This document shows positions 8,644 to 17,708 of a DNA stretch of 64,000 bases, one piece after another; the first letter of the stretch is position 1; every line of letters starts with the position of its first letter. The notes beneath the pieces are model-generated. The model ran no database searches. It saw only the letters and a program-made list of their open reading frames with translations, and was not told the DNA's origin. The DNA lies in NCBI GenBank assembly GCA_026417655.1, contig JAOACS010000021.1:124001-188000 (forward strand), read 5' to 3'. The translations under genes and the position numbers were made by a program. This DNA comes from Syntrophobacterales bacterium (lineage in GTDB: Bacteria; Desulfobacterota; Syntrophobacteria; Syntrophobacterales; Thermodesulforhabdaceae).

Positions 8644-9474
8644 CTAAAATCCACCTAGATACCACCGCCAGAAATCGTCTCCCCAAAGGAGAGCCCCTAT
8701 CCCCCCAAGAGCGAGGAAAGGTCCGTAGGGGATCATTGTTGATAGAGTGTTACCATGGTGGGAATCTCCATTGTCATCCCTAGAAACGGATTTTTTAGAT
8801 TGCATCATCACCACAAACCCTGCAATAGTTCCAACGAAGGCTGAAGAAAAGAGGGCAAAGATAGCTCCCTTCCATCCTGTAAAAGCCCCAATCATGGCGA
8901 GAAGCTTTACATCGCCTCCACCCATCCCTTCTACTCCACGTAGCTTCTGATAACCGTAAGCGATAAGAAGAAGAACTCCTCCACCTACTATAACCCCAAA
9001 AAGAGATTCGAGAAACGTTAGATTTCTATTCCAGGGACTGAGAAAAAGACCAATGAAAATCCCTCCTATAGAAAATATGTCGGGTATTAGATAGGTTTCA
9101 ATATCCGTAAAGGTAACGATTATAAGAAGAGATACAAAGAGTGCTTCAATACCCCACTGCACCATCCCAGCGTCGGAATTTCTAAGGTAAAGCAAGACAT
9201 AGGCGGTAGGTGTCAGGATTTCGACAAGTAAATATCGTAGGGGAATAGTCCCTTTGCAGTAGACACATCGCCGACGAAGTATTATGTAGCTTAGAAGAGG
9301 GATGTTACCCCACCAGGGAATAGGTTTCTCACATTTAGGACAAAAAGATGAGGGACCTAAAATAGATAGGCCCCTCGGCGTACGGTAGATGAGCATATTG
9401 AAAAAACTTCCCATTATAGCCCCAAAAACTATCAGAAGGATTACGTAAATCGAACTGATCCGATCAAATGTCAT
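8644..9474 (-). CDS. pilD: Type IV prepilin peptidase / N-methyltransferase
   Basis: PilD cleaves the leader of type IV prepilins and type II secretion pseudopilins at the inner membrane and methylates the new N-terminus. The 276-residue polytopic protein has the cytoplasmic four-cysteine zinc site (Cys45, Cys48, Cys70, Cys73). The two catalytic aspartates of the aspartyl protease lie in FTDIETYLIPD (Asp124) and GGGDVK (Asp188). Its presence implies that this organism makes type IV pili or a type II secretion system. It is 30 bases downstream of topA. Confidence 0.95.
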   Translation of the reverse strand: MTFDRISSIYVILLIVFGAIMGSFFNMLIYRTPRGLSILGPSSFCPKCEKPIPWWGNIPLLSYIILRRRCVYCKGTIPLRYLLVEILTPTAYVLLYLRNSDAGMVQWGIEALFVSLLIIVTFTDIETYLIPDIFSIGGIFIGLFLSPWNRNLTFLESLFGVIVGGGVLLLIAYGYQKLRGVEGMGGGDVKLLAMIGAFTGWKGAIFALFSSAFVGTIAGFVVMMQSKKSVSRDDNGDSHHGNTLSTMIPYGPFLALGGIGALLWGDDFWRWYLGGF

Positions 9475-9504
9475 GGTAAGTCCTTACACTGAAATTAAAA
9501 AACC

Positions 9505-11775
9505 TTACTCATCAGCCTCTTCCCTATACTTACATTCCTTGTTAAGACAAATCCAGACCGATTGGGCACCATTCCGCTTCCCTTCCCTTGACATAATCTT
9601 ATAGCCGCACTGGGGACAGGTTCTTACGTAGGGCTTACGATTAAAAATAACTGAACACTTTGGGAAAGCGCTACATCCGTAAAAAATCCTTCCCCTTTTA
9701 GACCGTCTCTCTACAATTTCTCCCGAACAGCCTTCGCGAGGACATGGAACACCGAGAGAAATGGCTCTGGTATTCTTACACTTGGGATAGCCACTGCAGG
9801 CAAGGAAGGTTCCATATTTACTCCGCTTTATCAACATGGGGTTTCCGCACTTATCGCAGATCTCCTCCGTCTCATTACGGGAAATAAGCCTAAGCTCTCC
9901 CCTCTCATCTCTTTCATAACTCGATCTAAATTTACACTTGGGGCACTCCACAAAGGGTTCCCCAATTTTACTCCATCTAATTACCAATTCACCTTCACAG
10001 TCTGGACACCTAACCTCCGTAGGAATCCCTTCCACCCGAAGGTTCTTCATTTCCTTGACAGCTTCATCCAACATGGGTCTAAAGCGTTCGTAAAAATCCT
10101 TTAGCAACTCCCCCATGGAACCTTCCCCTCGGGATATTCTATCTAGCTGAGCTTCCATTTGGGCCGTAAAAGATACATCGACAATGTCGGGAAAATGAGT
10201 GACAAGGAGATCGTTTACAACGAAGCCAAGTTCCGTCGGTTTCAGGTTTTTTTTGTCGGAGACTACATAGCCCCTTTCCTGAATGGTGGAAATAATTGTA
10301 GCGTATGTACTGGGACGACCGATACCAAAATCTTCTAAGGCTTTTATAAGGGAAGCCTCGGAGTAGCGACGCGGAGGTTGGGTAAAATGCTGGGACCCCT
10401 TAATCTCTTGAAGTTCAAGACCATCCCCTACCTCTATTGCTGGGAGATAAACATCTTCTTCATCTTCATCTTCATCATCGGTAATTTCCCTGTAAAGCAC
10501 TAGATACCCGGAAAACAACAAAACAGAGCCTGTAGCCCTAAATAGGAACCCCTCCAGCCCTTCGGGCACAATATCTACAGTGGTTCTTTCAAGCTCCGAT
10601 GGTTTCATTTGACAGGCAACAAAGCGTTTCCAGATAAGATCATAGAGAAGATATTGGTCCCGGGAAAGAAAAGGCTTCAAAGACTCTGGGGTGCGGAAAA
10701 CATCGGTTGGACGGATGGCCTCGTGGGCATCCTGGGAGGAAGCTTTGGACTTATATTGATTAGGTTTTGCCGGAACAAACTCCTGACCCCAGTAAGAGGC
10801 GATAAACTGACGGGCGGCCTTTACGGCTTCAGCAGAAAGCCGTGTGGAATCAGTTCTCATATAGGTAATAAGACCGACGGGACCCACTTCTGGAATTTCT
10901 ATCCCTTCGTAAAGCTGTTGGGCAATCTGCATAGTTTTTTGGGGAGAAAACTTAAGTCTTCTTGAGGCATCCTGCTGAAGAGTACTTGTTATAAAAGGAG
11001 GGGATGGGCTCTTTTTCTGCCTCTTCCTTTTAATATCTTGAACAACGTAGAATCTATTTTTTAGAACCTCAATTACCCTTTGAACATCAACTTCTGTTTT
11101 CAAATCGCAGTGCTTTTCACCGTGGCACTGAACAAGTCTCGCCTTTAGATTTTTACCGACCCTCCCTTCACTAAAGACCGCTTCTACGGTCCAGTATTCT
11201 TCCGATCTGAAGGCATAGATTTCTCGTTCCCTTTCGCATACAAGCCTTAAAGCCACAGATTGAACTCTTCCTGCGCTAAGCCCCTGTCTAACTTTTCGCC
11301 AAAGTATGGGAGATATAAGGTATCCAACAAGACGATCGAGAATTCTTCTGGCTTGTTGGGCTTCATAGAGATGAGGATTAAGCTTCCCAGGATTATTGAG
11401 GGCTTCAGTTATACCCCTTTGGGTCAGCTCATAAAAAAGAACTCGATAAACGGGAGGATTTTTTTTACTACCATTACGAGTAATCTCTTCCGCAATATGC
11501 CACGAGATCGCTTCACCTTCCCGATCTGGATCTGGACCAAGAAGAATCCTTTCGGCAGACCTGGCCGACTTACGAAGATCTTCAACAATTTTCTGTTTGC
11601 CTTCAATAATTTGATATTCTGCTCGAAAACCGTTTTCCAGATCGACTCCAAGTCTATTCTCTGGTAGATCCTTAATGTGTCCCTTACTTGCTTTAACCAA
11701 GTAGTTATCCTTAAGATACTTAGAAAGATTTTTAGCCTTTGTAGGAGACTCTACTATTAAAAGAGACTTTCCCAT
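9505..11775 (-). CDS. topA: DNA topoisomerase I
   Basis: This type IA topoisomerase relaxes negative supercoils. The 756-residue protein has an N-terminal Toprim domain (LLIVESPTKAKNL and the DPDREGEAISWH acidic motif). The catalytic tyrosine lies in GLITYMRTDSTRLS. The C-terminal region, about residues 600-750, holds four zinc-binding modules with paired CxxC or CxxxxC motifs, as in the E. coli-like enzyme. The gene starts nine bases after dprA stops, a common neighbour pair. The ribosome site before ATG 11775 is weak, suggesting translational coupling to dprA. Confidence 0.96.
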   Translation of the reverse strand: MGKSLLIVESPTKAKNLSKYLKDNYLVKASKGHIKDLPENRLGVDLENGFRAEYQIIEGKQKIVEDLRKSARSAERILLGPDPDREGEAISWHIAEEITRNGSKKNPPVYRVLFYELTQRGITEALNNPGKLNPHLYEAQQARRILDRLVGYLISPILWRKVRQGLSAGRVQSVALRLVCEREREIYAFRSEEYWTVEAVFSEGRVGKNLKARLVQCHGEKHCDLKTEVDVQRVIEVLKNRFYVVQDIKRKRQKKSPSPPFITSTLQQDASRRLKFSPQKTMQIAQQLYEGIEIPEVGPVGLITYMRTDSTRLSAEAVKAARQFIASYWGQEFVPAKPNQYKSKASSQDAHEAIRPTDVFRTPESLKPFLSRDQYLLYDLIWKRFVACQMKPSELERTTVDIVPEGLEGFLFRATGSVLLFSGYLVLYREITDDEDEDEEDVYLPAIEVGDGLELQEIKGSQHFTQPPRRYSEASLIKALEDFGIGRPSTYATIISTIQERGYVVSDKKNLKPTELGFVVNDLLVTHFPDIVDVSFTAQMEAQLDRISRGEGSMGELLKDFYERFRPMLDEAVKEMKNLRVEGIPTEVRCPDCEGELVIRWSKIGEPFVECPKCKFRSSYERDERGELRLISRNETEEICDKCGNPMLIKRSKYGTFLACSGYPKCKNTRAISLGVPCPREGCSGEIVERRSKRGRIFYGCSAFPKCSVIFNRKPYVRTCPQCGYKIMSREGKRNGAQSVWICLNKECKYREEADE

Positions 11776-11784
11776 AGGTCTTCA

Positions 11785-12921
11785 TTACCCTTTTCTGACA
11801 AAATATTTACCTGGAAGTTGCTGCACCAATCCTTTAAGTTCCATTATTGTAAGAAACGATAGGACTGTAGAACAGGAAAGACCGGTTTTTTCACAAATCC
11901 TATCAACATGTTGAGGTTCTCCACTGAGGCACTGTAAAATCCTTGCTTCTTCAGATCCCGTCGGCTGTCTATTACTATCCATGGGAGAATAGGAAGGAGA
12001 GATCATTTTGTTCGCCCTGCCTAGTGAGATTTTTGAAAGCTCCTTAAACCATGAGGCACATTCATCTAAAATATCCTTGGCATTTTCAACGAGTTTAGCG
12101 CCTTCCTTTAGGAGCCTATTCACCCCGCTGGATCGCTCATCTGTTACAGGGCCGGGCACAGCGAAGACTTCACGTCCCTGCTCAAGAGCGAGTCTAGCTG
12201 TTATAAGCGCTCCACTTCGAAGCCCTGCTTCAACAACCACTACGCCTGCGGATAGTCCACTCACAATGCGGTTTCTCAAAGGAAATCTCCATTTTTCGGG
12301 AGGGGTTCCTAGAGGATATTCGGAAAATACAACTCCCGATTCAGCAATTCGATCTAGCATATCCCGATTAGTCCTAGGGTAAGGCACGTCAAGACCGGAC
12401 CCCATAACAGCAATGGTTTCTCCCCCAACCTTTAGCGCCCCTCGGTGGGCAGCAGAGTCAATGCCAACGGCAAGCCCGCTTACCACAGTAACACCACATC
12501 TGGCAAGATCGGCAGCAAGGGTTTCCGCAAAAATCAGTCCCCTTACAGAAGCATTTCTTGTGCCTACTATAGCTATAGCAGCGGCATGTTCAGGACGATA
12601 AGTACCTTTGGAAAACAAAAATAGAGGTGGATCAGAAATATGTCGAAGCAGAGCAGGATAATTCTCATCGTCCCAGGTGATAAAGTTAATACCCCTCCTC
12701 GAAAGCCTATCCCATTCTTCCAGAGGATTTCTTATCGTTTGCTTCTTTGCTATGGCTCGAGCTGTTTTTTGCCTTACGGTCGCCTTTGCGAGTATCTCAG
12801 ATTCCGAAGCAACAAGTATGGCCTCTGGCCCGCCTAGCTTATTATAAAGCTTCCATAACGATCGGGGGCCCAGCTCCGGAATAAGAGCTAACGTTAACCA
12901 CGAAATTTTTCTCTCATCCAT
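11785..12921 (-). CDS. dprA: DNA-processing protein DprA
   Basis: DprA binds single-stranded DNA that enters the cell and loads RecA on it, so it is the recombination mediator of natural transformation. The 378-residue protein has an N-terminal SAM-like helical part, a Rossmann-like core (IAIVGTRNASVRG near 115; SGLAVGIDSAAHRGAL near 160; VMGSGLDVPYPRTN near 185) and a C-terminal winged-helix domain (DprA_WH, about 315-378). It heads the dprA-topA-pilD-rsmE series. Its presence with pilD does not prove competence, because DprA is widespread. Confidence 0.95.
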   Translation of the reverse strand: MDERKISWLTLALIPELGPRSLWKLYNKLGGPEAILVASESEILAKATVRQKTARAIAKKQTIRNPLEEWDRLSRRGINFITWDDENYPALLRHISDPPLFLFSKGTYRPEHAAAIAIVGTRNASVRGLIFAETLAADLARCGVTVVSGLAVGIDSAAHRGALKVGGETIAVMGSGLDVPYPRTNRDMLDRIAESGVVFSEYPLGTPPEKWRFPLRNRIVSGLSAGVVVVEAGLRSGALITARLALEQGREVFAVPGPVTDERSSGVNRLLKEGAKLVENAKDILDECASWFKELSKISLGRANKMISPSYSPMDSNRQPTGSEEARILQCLSGEPQHVDRICEKTGLSCSTVLSFLTIMELKGLVQQLPGKYFVRKG

Positions 12922-13033
12922 TTTGCTTCGACCAATTGGGACTTGTAGGAAATCCGTAAAAATGATACCTACAAATGTTCATCCCTATTGTCAAACACTA
13001 TCACTAAAAAAGCCTCAAAGGAGAAGGAAGCCC

Positions 13034-13852
13034 ATGGAGGGAATTATAGGGTTCATCGGCACGGGAAATATGGGGAGGGCTCTAATTGAAGGTATTACTA
13101 AAGGAGGCCTCTTCGCTCCTGAATTCATTGCCGCCTATGATGTGATGAAGAGCAAATCGGAAGAGCTCGCTAAAATCTATGGGATCAGGGTTTGCAAAGA
13201 TCTTAAGGAGTTACTCAGCATATCCCAGACAATTGTCATCGCTGTAAAACCTCAAAATATGGATGAAGTTCTAGGGGAGATTAGATCTCATCTTGCTACA
13301 GGTTCCCTTATTATTTCAGTTGCCGCCGGTATTAGCTTAAGATTTATAGAAGAAAGACTTCCTCATAAAATCCCTATTGTCCGTGTAATGCCTAACACCC
13401 CAGCTTTAGTGCTTAAAGGAACATCGGTCCTTGCAAGAAATCGCTATGTGACCGATAAAGAGATGGAAAGGGCCTTAAGAATCTTTCAGGCCGTTGGAGT
13501 AGCCTTTGAAGTAGAAGAAAAACTGATGGATGCTGTAACGGGACTCAGTGGAAGTGGCCCTGCTTACGTCTTCCTCTTTCTTGAAGCTTTAACGGATGCT
13601 GGAGTATTAATGGGTATCCCCAGAGATTTAGCTCGGGAGCTAGTCTTATCAACTGTGGTTGGAAGTGTGGAACTAGCAAGAAATCGTAAATCCCATTTTG
13701 CGGAACTAAAAGATATGGTAACGTCCCCCGGAGGGACTACGATTCATGGGTTAAAGGTAATGGAGGAGGCCGGATTACGGGGCACTATAATGAAGGCGGT
13801 CAAACATGCTACAGAAAGGGCAGCTGAACTTCAAAAGCTGGTAGAGAAATAA
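13034..13852 (+). CDS. proC: Pyrroline-5-carboxylate reductase
   Basis: ProC makes the last step of proline synthesis, NAD(P)H reduction of pyrroline-5-carboxylate. ATG 13034 follows a GGAGAAGGAAG ribosome site; the longer frame from 12923 lacks one and its extra 37 residues do not look conserved. The 272-residue enzyme starts with the Rossmann motif GFIGTGNMG. It contains the proC signature region GLSGSGPAYVFLFLEALTDA near residue 160, and TSPGGTTIHGL near 230. It is divergent from dprA, with 112 bases between the starts for both promoters, and is followed by the YkgJ-like gene after 15 bases. Confidence 0.95.
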   Translation: MEGIIGFIGTGNMGRALIEGITKGGLFAPEFIAAYDVMKSKSEELAKIYGIRVCKDLKELLSISQTIVIAVKPQNMDEVLGEIRSHLATGSLIISVAAGISLRFIEERLPHKIPIVRVMPNTPALVLKGTSVLARNRYVTDKEMERALRIFQAVGVAFEVEEKLMDAVTGLSGSGPAYVFLFLEALTDAGVLMGIPRDLARELVLSTVVGSVELARNRKSHFAELKDMVTSPGGTTIHGLKVMEEAGLRGTIMKAVKHATERAAELQKLVEK

Positions 13853-13867
13853 GGGAGGGTTGATAGC

Positions 13868-14230
13868 ATGAATCTTGATGATCTCTATAACATGATCCCT
13901 TCCGTTCCATGTCCTCCTGGTTGTATTACCTGCTGTAAAAAATTTGGTATTCCATCCCGAACTCCTGAAGAGGACCTAAGAATCAAGGCTTTTTTAAGGG
14001 AGCATGGTATTTCGGGAAAACTAAATGATTTCGAATTGTCAGACTCTGACAATACGTGCCCCTATGTAACAACAAGGGGATGTGCAATTTATCCGGTAAG
14101 ACCTTTCATTTGTAGATTGTACGGAACAGCTCCCAATTATCTCTGTATAGAAAATGTCCGACCCATTACTATGCTTTCTCCTGAGGAAGAGGAGGAACTT
14201 TTGTTTTTATATAGATCCATTGGAAAATAA
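13868..14230 (+). CDS. YkgJ-like CxxxCxxCC cysteine-cluster protein
   Basis: This 120-residue protein has a CPPGCITCC cluster at residues 15-23 and a second group (CPYVTTRGCAIYPVRPFICRLYG, Cys at about 63, 71 and 82, followed by Cys near 92). This is the arrangement of the YkgJ/UPF0153 family, whose cysteines are predicted to bind zinc or an iron-sulfur cluster. The biochemical function is unknown. GGGAGGGT precedes the ATG. It probably shares the proC transcript. Confidence 0.85.
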   Translation: MNLDDLYNMIPSVPCPPGCITCCKKFGIPSRTPEEDLRIKAFLREHGISGKLNDFELSDSDNTCPYVTTRGCAIYPVRPFICRLYGTAPNYLCIENVRPITMLSPEEEEELLFLYRSIGK

Positions 14231-14326
14231 AGAAAAAGGCTTATCATAACATCTCTTCTTTTTGTCCAGTTTCCACTATTAAAAATCCTTGTCTTTCTTC
14301 TCCTACTTTGTGGTATAGCTTTTTAC

Positions 14327-14342
14327 GGGGATGGAGTCCCCC
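14327..14342 (+). terminator. Weak hairpin between YkgJ-like gene and antiporter
   Basis: GGGGA and TCCCC form a short stem with a five-base loop, followed by CTTT only. It may be a weak terminator of the proC transcript. The rest of the 203-base gap is AT-rich with no gene seen, and presumably holds the antiporter promoter. Confidence 0.25.
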
Positions 14343-14433
14343 TTTAACCACCTGCTTCCACAGGTTAATGACTCCTACCATTTAATCCGTTTCTTATCAT
14401 TAAATAAATCTCACAGAAAAGGGAGGAATATTC

Positions 14434-15633
14434 ATGGAACAGGTGTATGTAATTGCAACGGTCTGGTTAGCCCTAGCAGTGATATCGGCAATAATTGCTT
14501 ATCATCTAAGAGTTGCCATAGCCCTCGTGGAAATATGTGTGGGAGTAGCTATGGCAGCCATCGCCGGCTATATGGGAAAGACCGATCTTATTGGATCAGA
14601 CTCAGAGTGGCTTCGATTTTTAGCCTCCTCAGGGGCGGTCCTTCTTACCTTTCTTGCTGGTGCGGAGCTCGAGCCGGATATGCTTAGGGAAAAACTTAAA
14701 GAAGTTAGCCTTATCGGGTTGATTGGTTTCCTGTCACCCTTCATAGGCTGCGCCTTATTGGCCTATTATGTATTGGGATGGGATTTTAGAGCGAGTTTAC
14801 TTGCTGGAATCGCTTTGTCCACAACTTCGATGGCCGTAGTTTATGCGGTAATGATTGAGACAGGCTTTAATGAAACCGAATTTGGAAAGGGTATACTAGG
14901 GTCCTGTTTCATAAATGATCTGGGAACCGTGATAGCACTGGGTCTTATCTTTGCCCCCTTCACATACAAAACCGTTGTCTTTGTAGGAGCGACGGCCTTT
15001 GTGCTCTTCGTTCTCCCTCGGATTACCCGACTCATAACCAAAATCTATGCATATCGCACCGCAGCTATAAGGGCGAAATGGGTTGTGTTCATCCTGTTTG
15101 GACTTGGCACCTTGGCTCTGTGGTCCGGGAGTGAGCCCGTTCTTCCCGCTTATATAGCAGGCATGGTTCTCGCTCAGTTTTCTCAAAGTGACACCTTCTG
15201 GTTACGTCGTTTCAGAACACTTACGGTAGGTTTTCTCACACCCTTTTATTTCTTGAGAGCAGGAACCTATGTATCGCTTCCGGCCCTTATGTCCGCTCCT
15301 CTAGTCTTTATCACTCTCTTGGGAGGTAAAGTAGCTTCCAAGATATTTGGATTATACCCCTTCATCTCAATGTTTCGCAAAGATCGAAACGAAAGGTGGT
15401 ATTATACCCTCCTTATGTCCACGGGGCTTACATTTGGAACCATATCGGCGCTCTACGGCTTCACCCATAACATTGTAAACCAGGCCCAATATTCCTTTCT
15501 TGTAGCCGCCGTAATAGCCAGTGCTGTAGTGCCGACCTGGATCGCCAGTTTAGCCTTCACACCTACCCACCTTCTTCCTAAGCCAGAAGCGGTTCCTTAT
15601 CCGCCTAAGGCAGAACTAGATGAAGAGGGATAG
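14434..15633 (+). CDS. CPA2-type cation:proton antiporter
   Basis: This 399-residue integral membrane protein with 11-12 hydrophobic segments is typical of Na+/H+ or K+/H+ antiporters of the CPA2/Kef family. Supporting motifs are the polar LAGAELEPDMLREKL stretch after the third segment and the unwound-helix region around GIALSTTSMAVVYAVMIETG. The cytoplasmic TrkA-N nucleotide domain of Kef channels is absent, so it is the membrane domain alone. AAAAGGGAGGAA supplies a good ribosome site. It is preceded by a 203-base gap and followed by a hairpin terminator. The ion carried cannot be told from the sequence. Confidence 0.87.
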   Translation: MEQVYVIATVWLALAVISAIIAYHLRVAIALVEICVGVAMAAIAGYMGKTDLIGSDSEWLRFLASSGAVLLTFLAGAELEPDMLREKLKEVSLIGLIGFLSPFIGCALLAYYVLGWDFRASLLAGIALSTTSMAVVYAVMIETGFNETEFGKGILGSCFINDLGTVIALGLIFAPFTYKTVVFVGATAFVLFVLPRITRLITKIYAYRTAAIRAKWVVFILFGLGTLALWSGSEPVLPAYIAGMVLAQFSQSDTFWLRRFRTLTVGFLTPFYFLRAGTYVSLPALMSAPLVFITLLGGKVASKIFGLYPFISMFRKDRNERWYYTLLMSTGLTFGTISALYGFTHNIVNQAQYSFLVAAVIASAVVPTWIASLAFTPTHLLPKPEAVPYPPKAELDEEG

Positions 15634-15644
15634 CAAATATTAAA

Positions 15645-15666
15645 AGGTCGAGCAGAAGCTCGACCT
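15645..15666 (-). terminator. Hairpin terminator shared by convergent genes
   Basis: AGGTCGAGC pairs perfectly with GCTCGACCT around an AGAA loop (9-bp stem). Read on the minus strand the stem is followed by TTTTAATATTT, so it best serves the J-domain gene. It may also stop the antiporter transcript, although the plus strand lacks a U tract. Confidence 0.75.
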
Positions 15667-15676
15667 GAATCTAGAT

Positions 15677-16714
15677 TTAGGTCTGTCTAAGCTTAAAGGC
15701 GATAAGGGCTCGATAGGCTTCGGTAAGTTTTATAAAGGCCTCGTGATCACCACCAGCGTCGGGATGAAGAGTCTTCGCTTGGCGCCTATAAACGCTTGTA
15801 ATCTCTTTCGTTGATAGTTCCTTCCAACGGGATGGGTCTATTCCAAGTTTTTTACAGGCCTCTAAAATCGACATATTAGACCGGCTTGCCCATCTTCTAT
15901 AGGCACTCCGTTCCTTTGCACCGAAAATACCTCTTATAAATTCATCCCAGGAAAACAAGGGTTCGAAGGTTGCGTCAAAATAAATTATTAAATACTTTCG
16001 AAGATAGGGGTGAAGAACCTCTGGCTCATAATCAGGAACGCCATCAAAAAACATAGAGTCTTTATTTAAACGACATATTGCGTCGAAAAAGGCTTCGTCA
16101 ACCCTTTCCGGATCTAGAGCAATGGGATTATTTTTAACAAAGGAGTCCTCAAAATATCTCTGAAGATCGAAGGCTGTATAAACATAGGATTTAATCTCTC
16201 TAGGCCTAAGATGCCGTTCCATTTCTTCAATGATTGTTTCCCGTTCATCACGGCTTTTATCAAGGAGTATATTTAGAAACTTCCAGGATCTCTCTTCCAG
16301 TTTGCCCGTATCTACTCTACCACAGCGTAGAAAATGCATACGCCTTTTGTCGAAGCCGTGGAGTTGTTTCTGTTTTTCAAACAACTCGCTGTCAGAAGTA
16401 GGAATATCTGAAGAGAATCGATGTCTTCGAAAATCATGTTGAAAATTTAGGATAATTCTTCTAATGTTTGGATCAATAAAGGGAAAAAAAAGCGCTTCCA
16501 AATCTTCTGACGAAAAGGTAACACCTGCTTCTTCAAGTTTCTCCTCTAAGGTTTCGTCGAAGTAAAAACCATTTCCTCCAACGTAATGGATATAACTTTC
16601 AGGATTTTCTCCCAAGTCAACAAGATCCCTGTAGGTCCATGTATCTCCCTTGCGATAGGATTCCCTGATCACGTAGTGATAGGCGTTACCATACCGAACC
16701 CTCCTCATATACAT
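15677..16714 (-). CDS. Protein with a C-terminal J domain
   Basis: The 345-residue protein ends in a J domain of about 65 residues with the invariant HPD triad at 318-320 (TLHPDAGGDHEAFIKLTEAY). A J domain stimulates the ATPase of an Hsp70 such as DnaK, so this is a specialised co-chaperone. The N-terminal 280 residues carry no domain I can name; the first 40 residues vaguely resemble the N-terminus of some IS-family transposases but no DDE core follows. ATG 16714 has GGAAGGAG nine bases upstream. It follows the DUF72 gene by six bases. Confidence 0.8.
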   Translation of the reverse strand: MYMRRVRYGNAYHYVIRESYRKGDTWTYRDLVDLGENPESYIHYVGGNGFYFDETLEEKLEEAGVTFSSEDLEALFFPFIDPNIRRIILNFQHDFRRHRFSSDIPTSDSELFEKQKQLHGFDKRRMHFLRCGRVDTGKLEERSWKFLNILLDKSRDERETIIEEMERHLRPREIKSYVYTAFDLQRYFEDSFVKNNPIALDPERVDEAFFDAICRLNKDSMFFDGVPDYEPEVLHPYLRKYLIIYFDATFEPLFSWDEFIRGIFGAKERSAYRRWASRSNMSILEACKKLGIDPSRWKELSTKEITSVYRRQAKTLHPDAGGDHEAFIKLTEAYRALIAFKLRQT

Positions 16715-16720
16715 CGGTAG

Positions 16721-17578
16721 CTACTCCTTCCTTAAAGATTCCGAGATGGCCTTCCACCACGATGGCCAATGTTTCCTTTTAGTATTTAACATCTCCGAAA
16801 AATCCATAGCATCGAAAACTTCGTTACCCTTGAAATGGTTATTAAAGACCACGAAGGTCCTTTCGGTTCTACTAGCTATTGCTAGGGCCGTTTTGGCAAT
16901 CTCAGAAAGCTCCTCCCGCCGGTATCTGTAAAAATATCGGGAATCCCTCGAGCTCTTCTCGCCAAACCATGTTTCAGTATTTCTTCCATGACAGCGAAGA
17001 TAACCCAGAGGGATAGTCACAATAGATGTAAGAGGAAGGGAAAAGGAAACCTGAGGCTGGTCAATATTACAAAAGCCTATACCCAATTCTCTCATGAAGG
17101 CCTCCACAGCCCTGTGTAACCAAGACCTATGGCGAAACTCAACAAAAAGAGGTATCTCCGAGGGAAGAGTTGCCCTTAGATTAACAAGATACTTTCTGTT
17201 TTCTTTCGTATTGTGAAAGCGGTAAGGAAATTGAGCAAGCGCTGCCCCTAAGAGACCTGTTTCTTGTAAAATCTCTAAGACCTTTACCATAAGAGATCTA
17301 TCGCTATTGGTAAGAATTGAAGGATCATGGGTAAATCCCCGGTAAAGCTTTACCGTGAATAAAAAAGAGCCGTCATTTCGAACCCTTTTTGTCCAGGCTC
17401 TTACTGTGCCTTCCGGAAAGACCCTATAAAAGGTGCTATTGATTTCTATGGTATCGAAATAGGTGCTCATAAACTCGAGCGCATCTACTTTACCTCTAGT
17501 ACCTGAAAACACTGTATCTTTCCAGTCCGGATAGCTCCAACCAGCAGGACCGACAAAGATTTTACCCTTTTCTTCCAT
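16721..17578 (-). CDS. DUF72 (YecE-like) protein
   Basis: This 285-residue TIM-barrel-like protein of the YecE/DUF72 family is recognised by FVGPAGWSYPDWKDTVF at the start, YFDTIEINSTFYRVF near 40, ALAQFPYRFH near 115, EFRHRSW near 150 and VFNNHFKGNEVFDA near the end. The biochemical role of the family is unknown. ATG 17578 is chosen because GGAGAGG lies nine bases upstream; the GTG at 17596 has no comparable site. It is probably co-transcribed with the J-domain gene. Confidence 0.9.
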   Translation of the reverse strand: MEEKGKIFVGPAGWSYPDWKDTVFSGTRGKVDALEFMSTYFDTIEINSTFYRVFPEGTVRAWTKRVRNDGSFLFTVKLYRGFTHDPSILTNSDRSLMVKVLEILQETGLLGAALAQFPYRFHNTKENRKYLVNLRATLPSEIPLFVEFRHRSWLHRAVEAFMRELGIGFCNIDQPQVSFSLPLTSIVTIPLGYLRCHGRNTETWFGEKSSRDSRYFYRYRREELSEIAKTALAIASRTERTFVVFNNHFKGNEVFDAMDFSEMLNTKRKHWPSWWKAISESLRKE

Positions 17579-17640
17579 CCCTTGTTCCCTCTCCACATCT
17601 TCTATGATAGCCCACTTTTTGGACCTGGAAAGAATTATGT

Positions 17641-17668
17641 TTGAGAGCGACTATTTTTTTGTTATCAT
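17641..17668 (+). promoter_or_regulatory. Candidate sigma-70 promoter for the VCBS-repeat gene
   Basis: TTGAGA (17641-17646) and TATCAT (17663-17668) are 16 bases apart, close to consensus -35 and -10 boxes, and lie 40 bases before the start codon. This is inferred from sequence alone. Confidence 0.45.
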
Positions 17669-17708
17669 AAACTGCCGTTTAATCTCAAAATGAGGAGGTT
17701 TGAAAGTA

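Noticed and set aside
12923-13033. N-terminal extension of proC
   Set aside because: No ribosome site precedes the earlier start, whereas GGAGAAGGAAG lies before ATG 13034.
14331-14687. Plus-strand frame overlapping the antiporter start
   Set aside because: It lies in another frame of a clear membrane protein with a good ribosome site; it has no domain.
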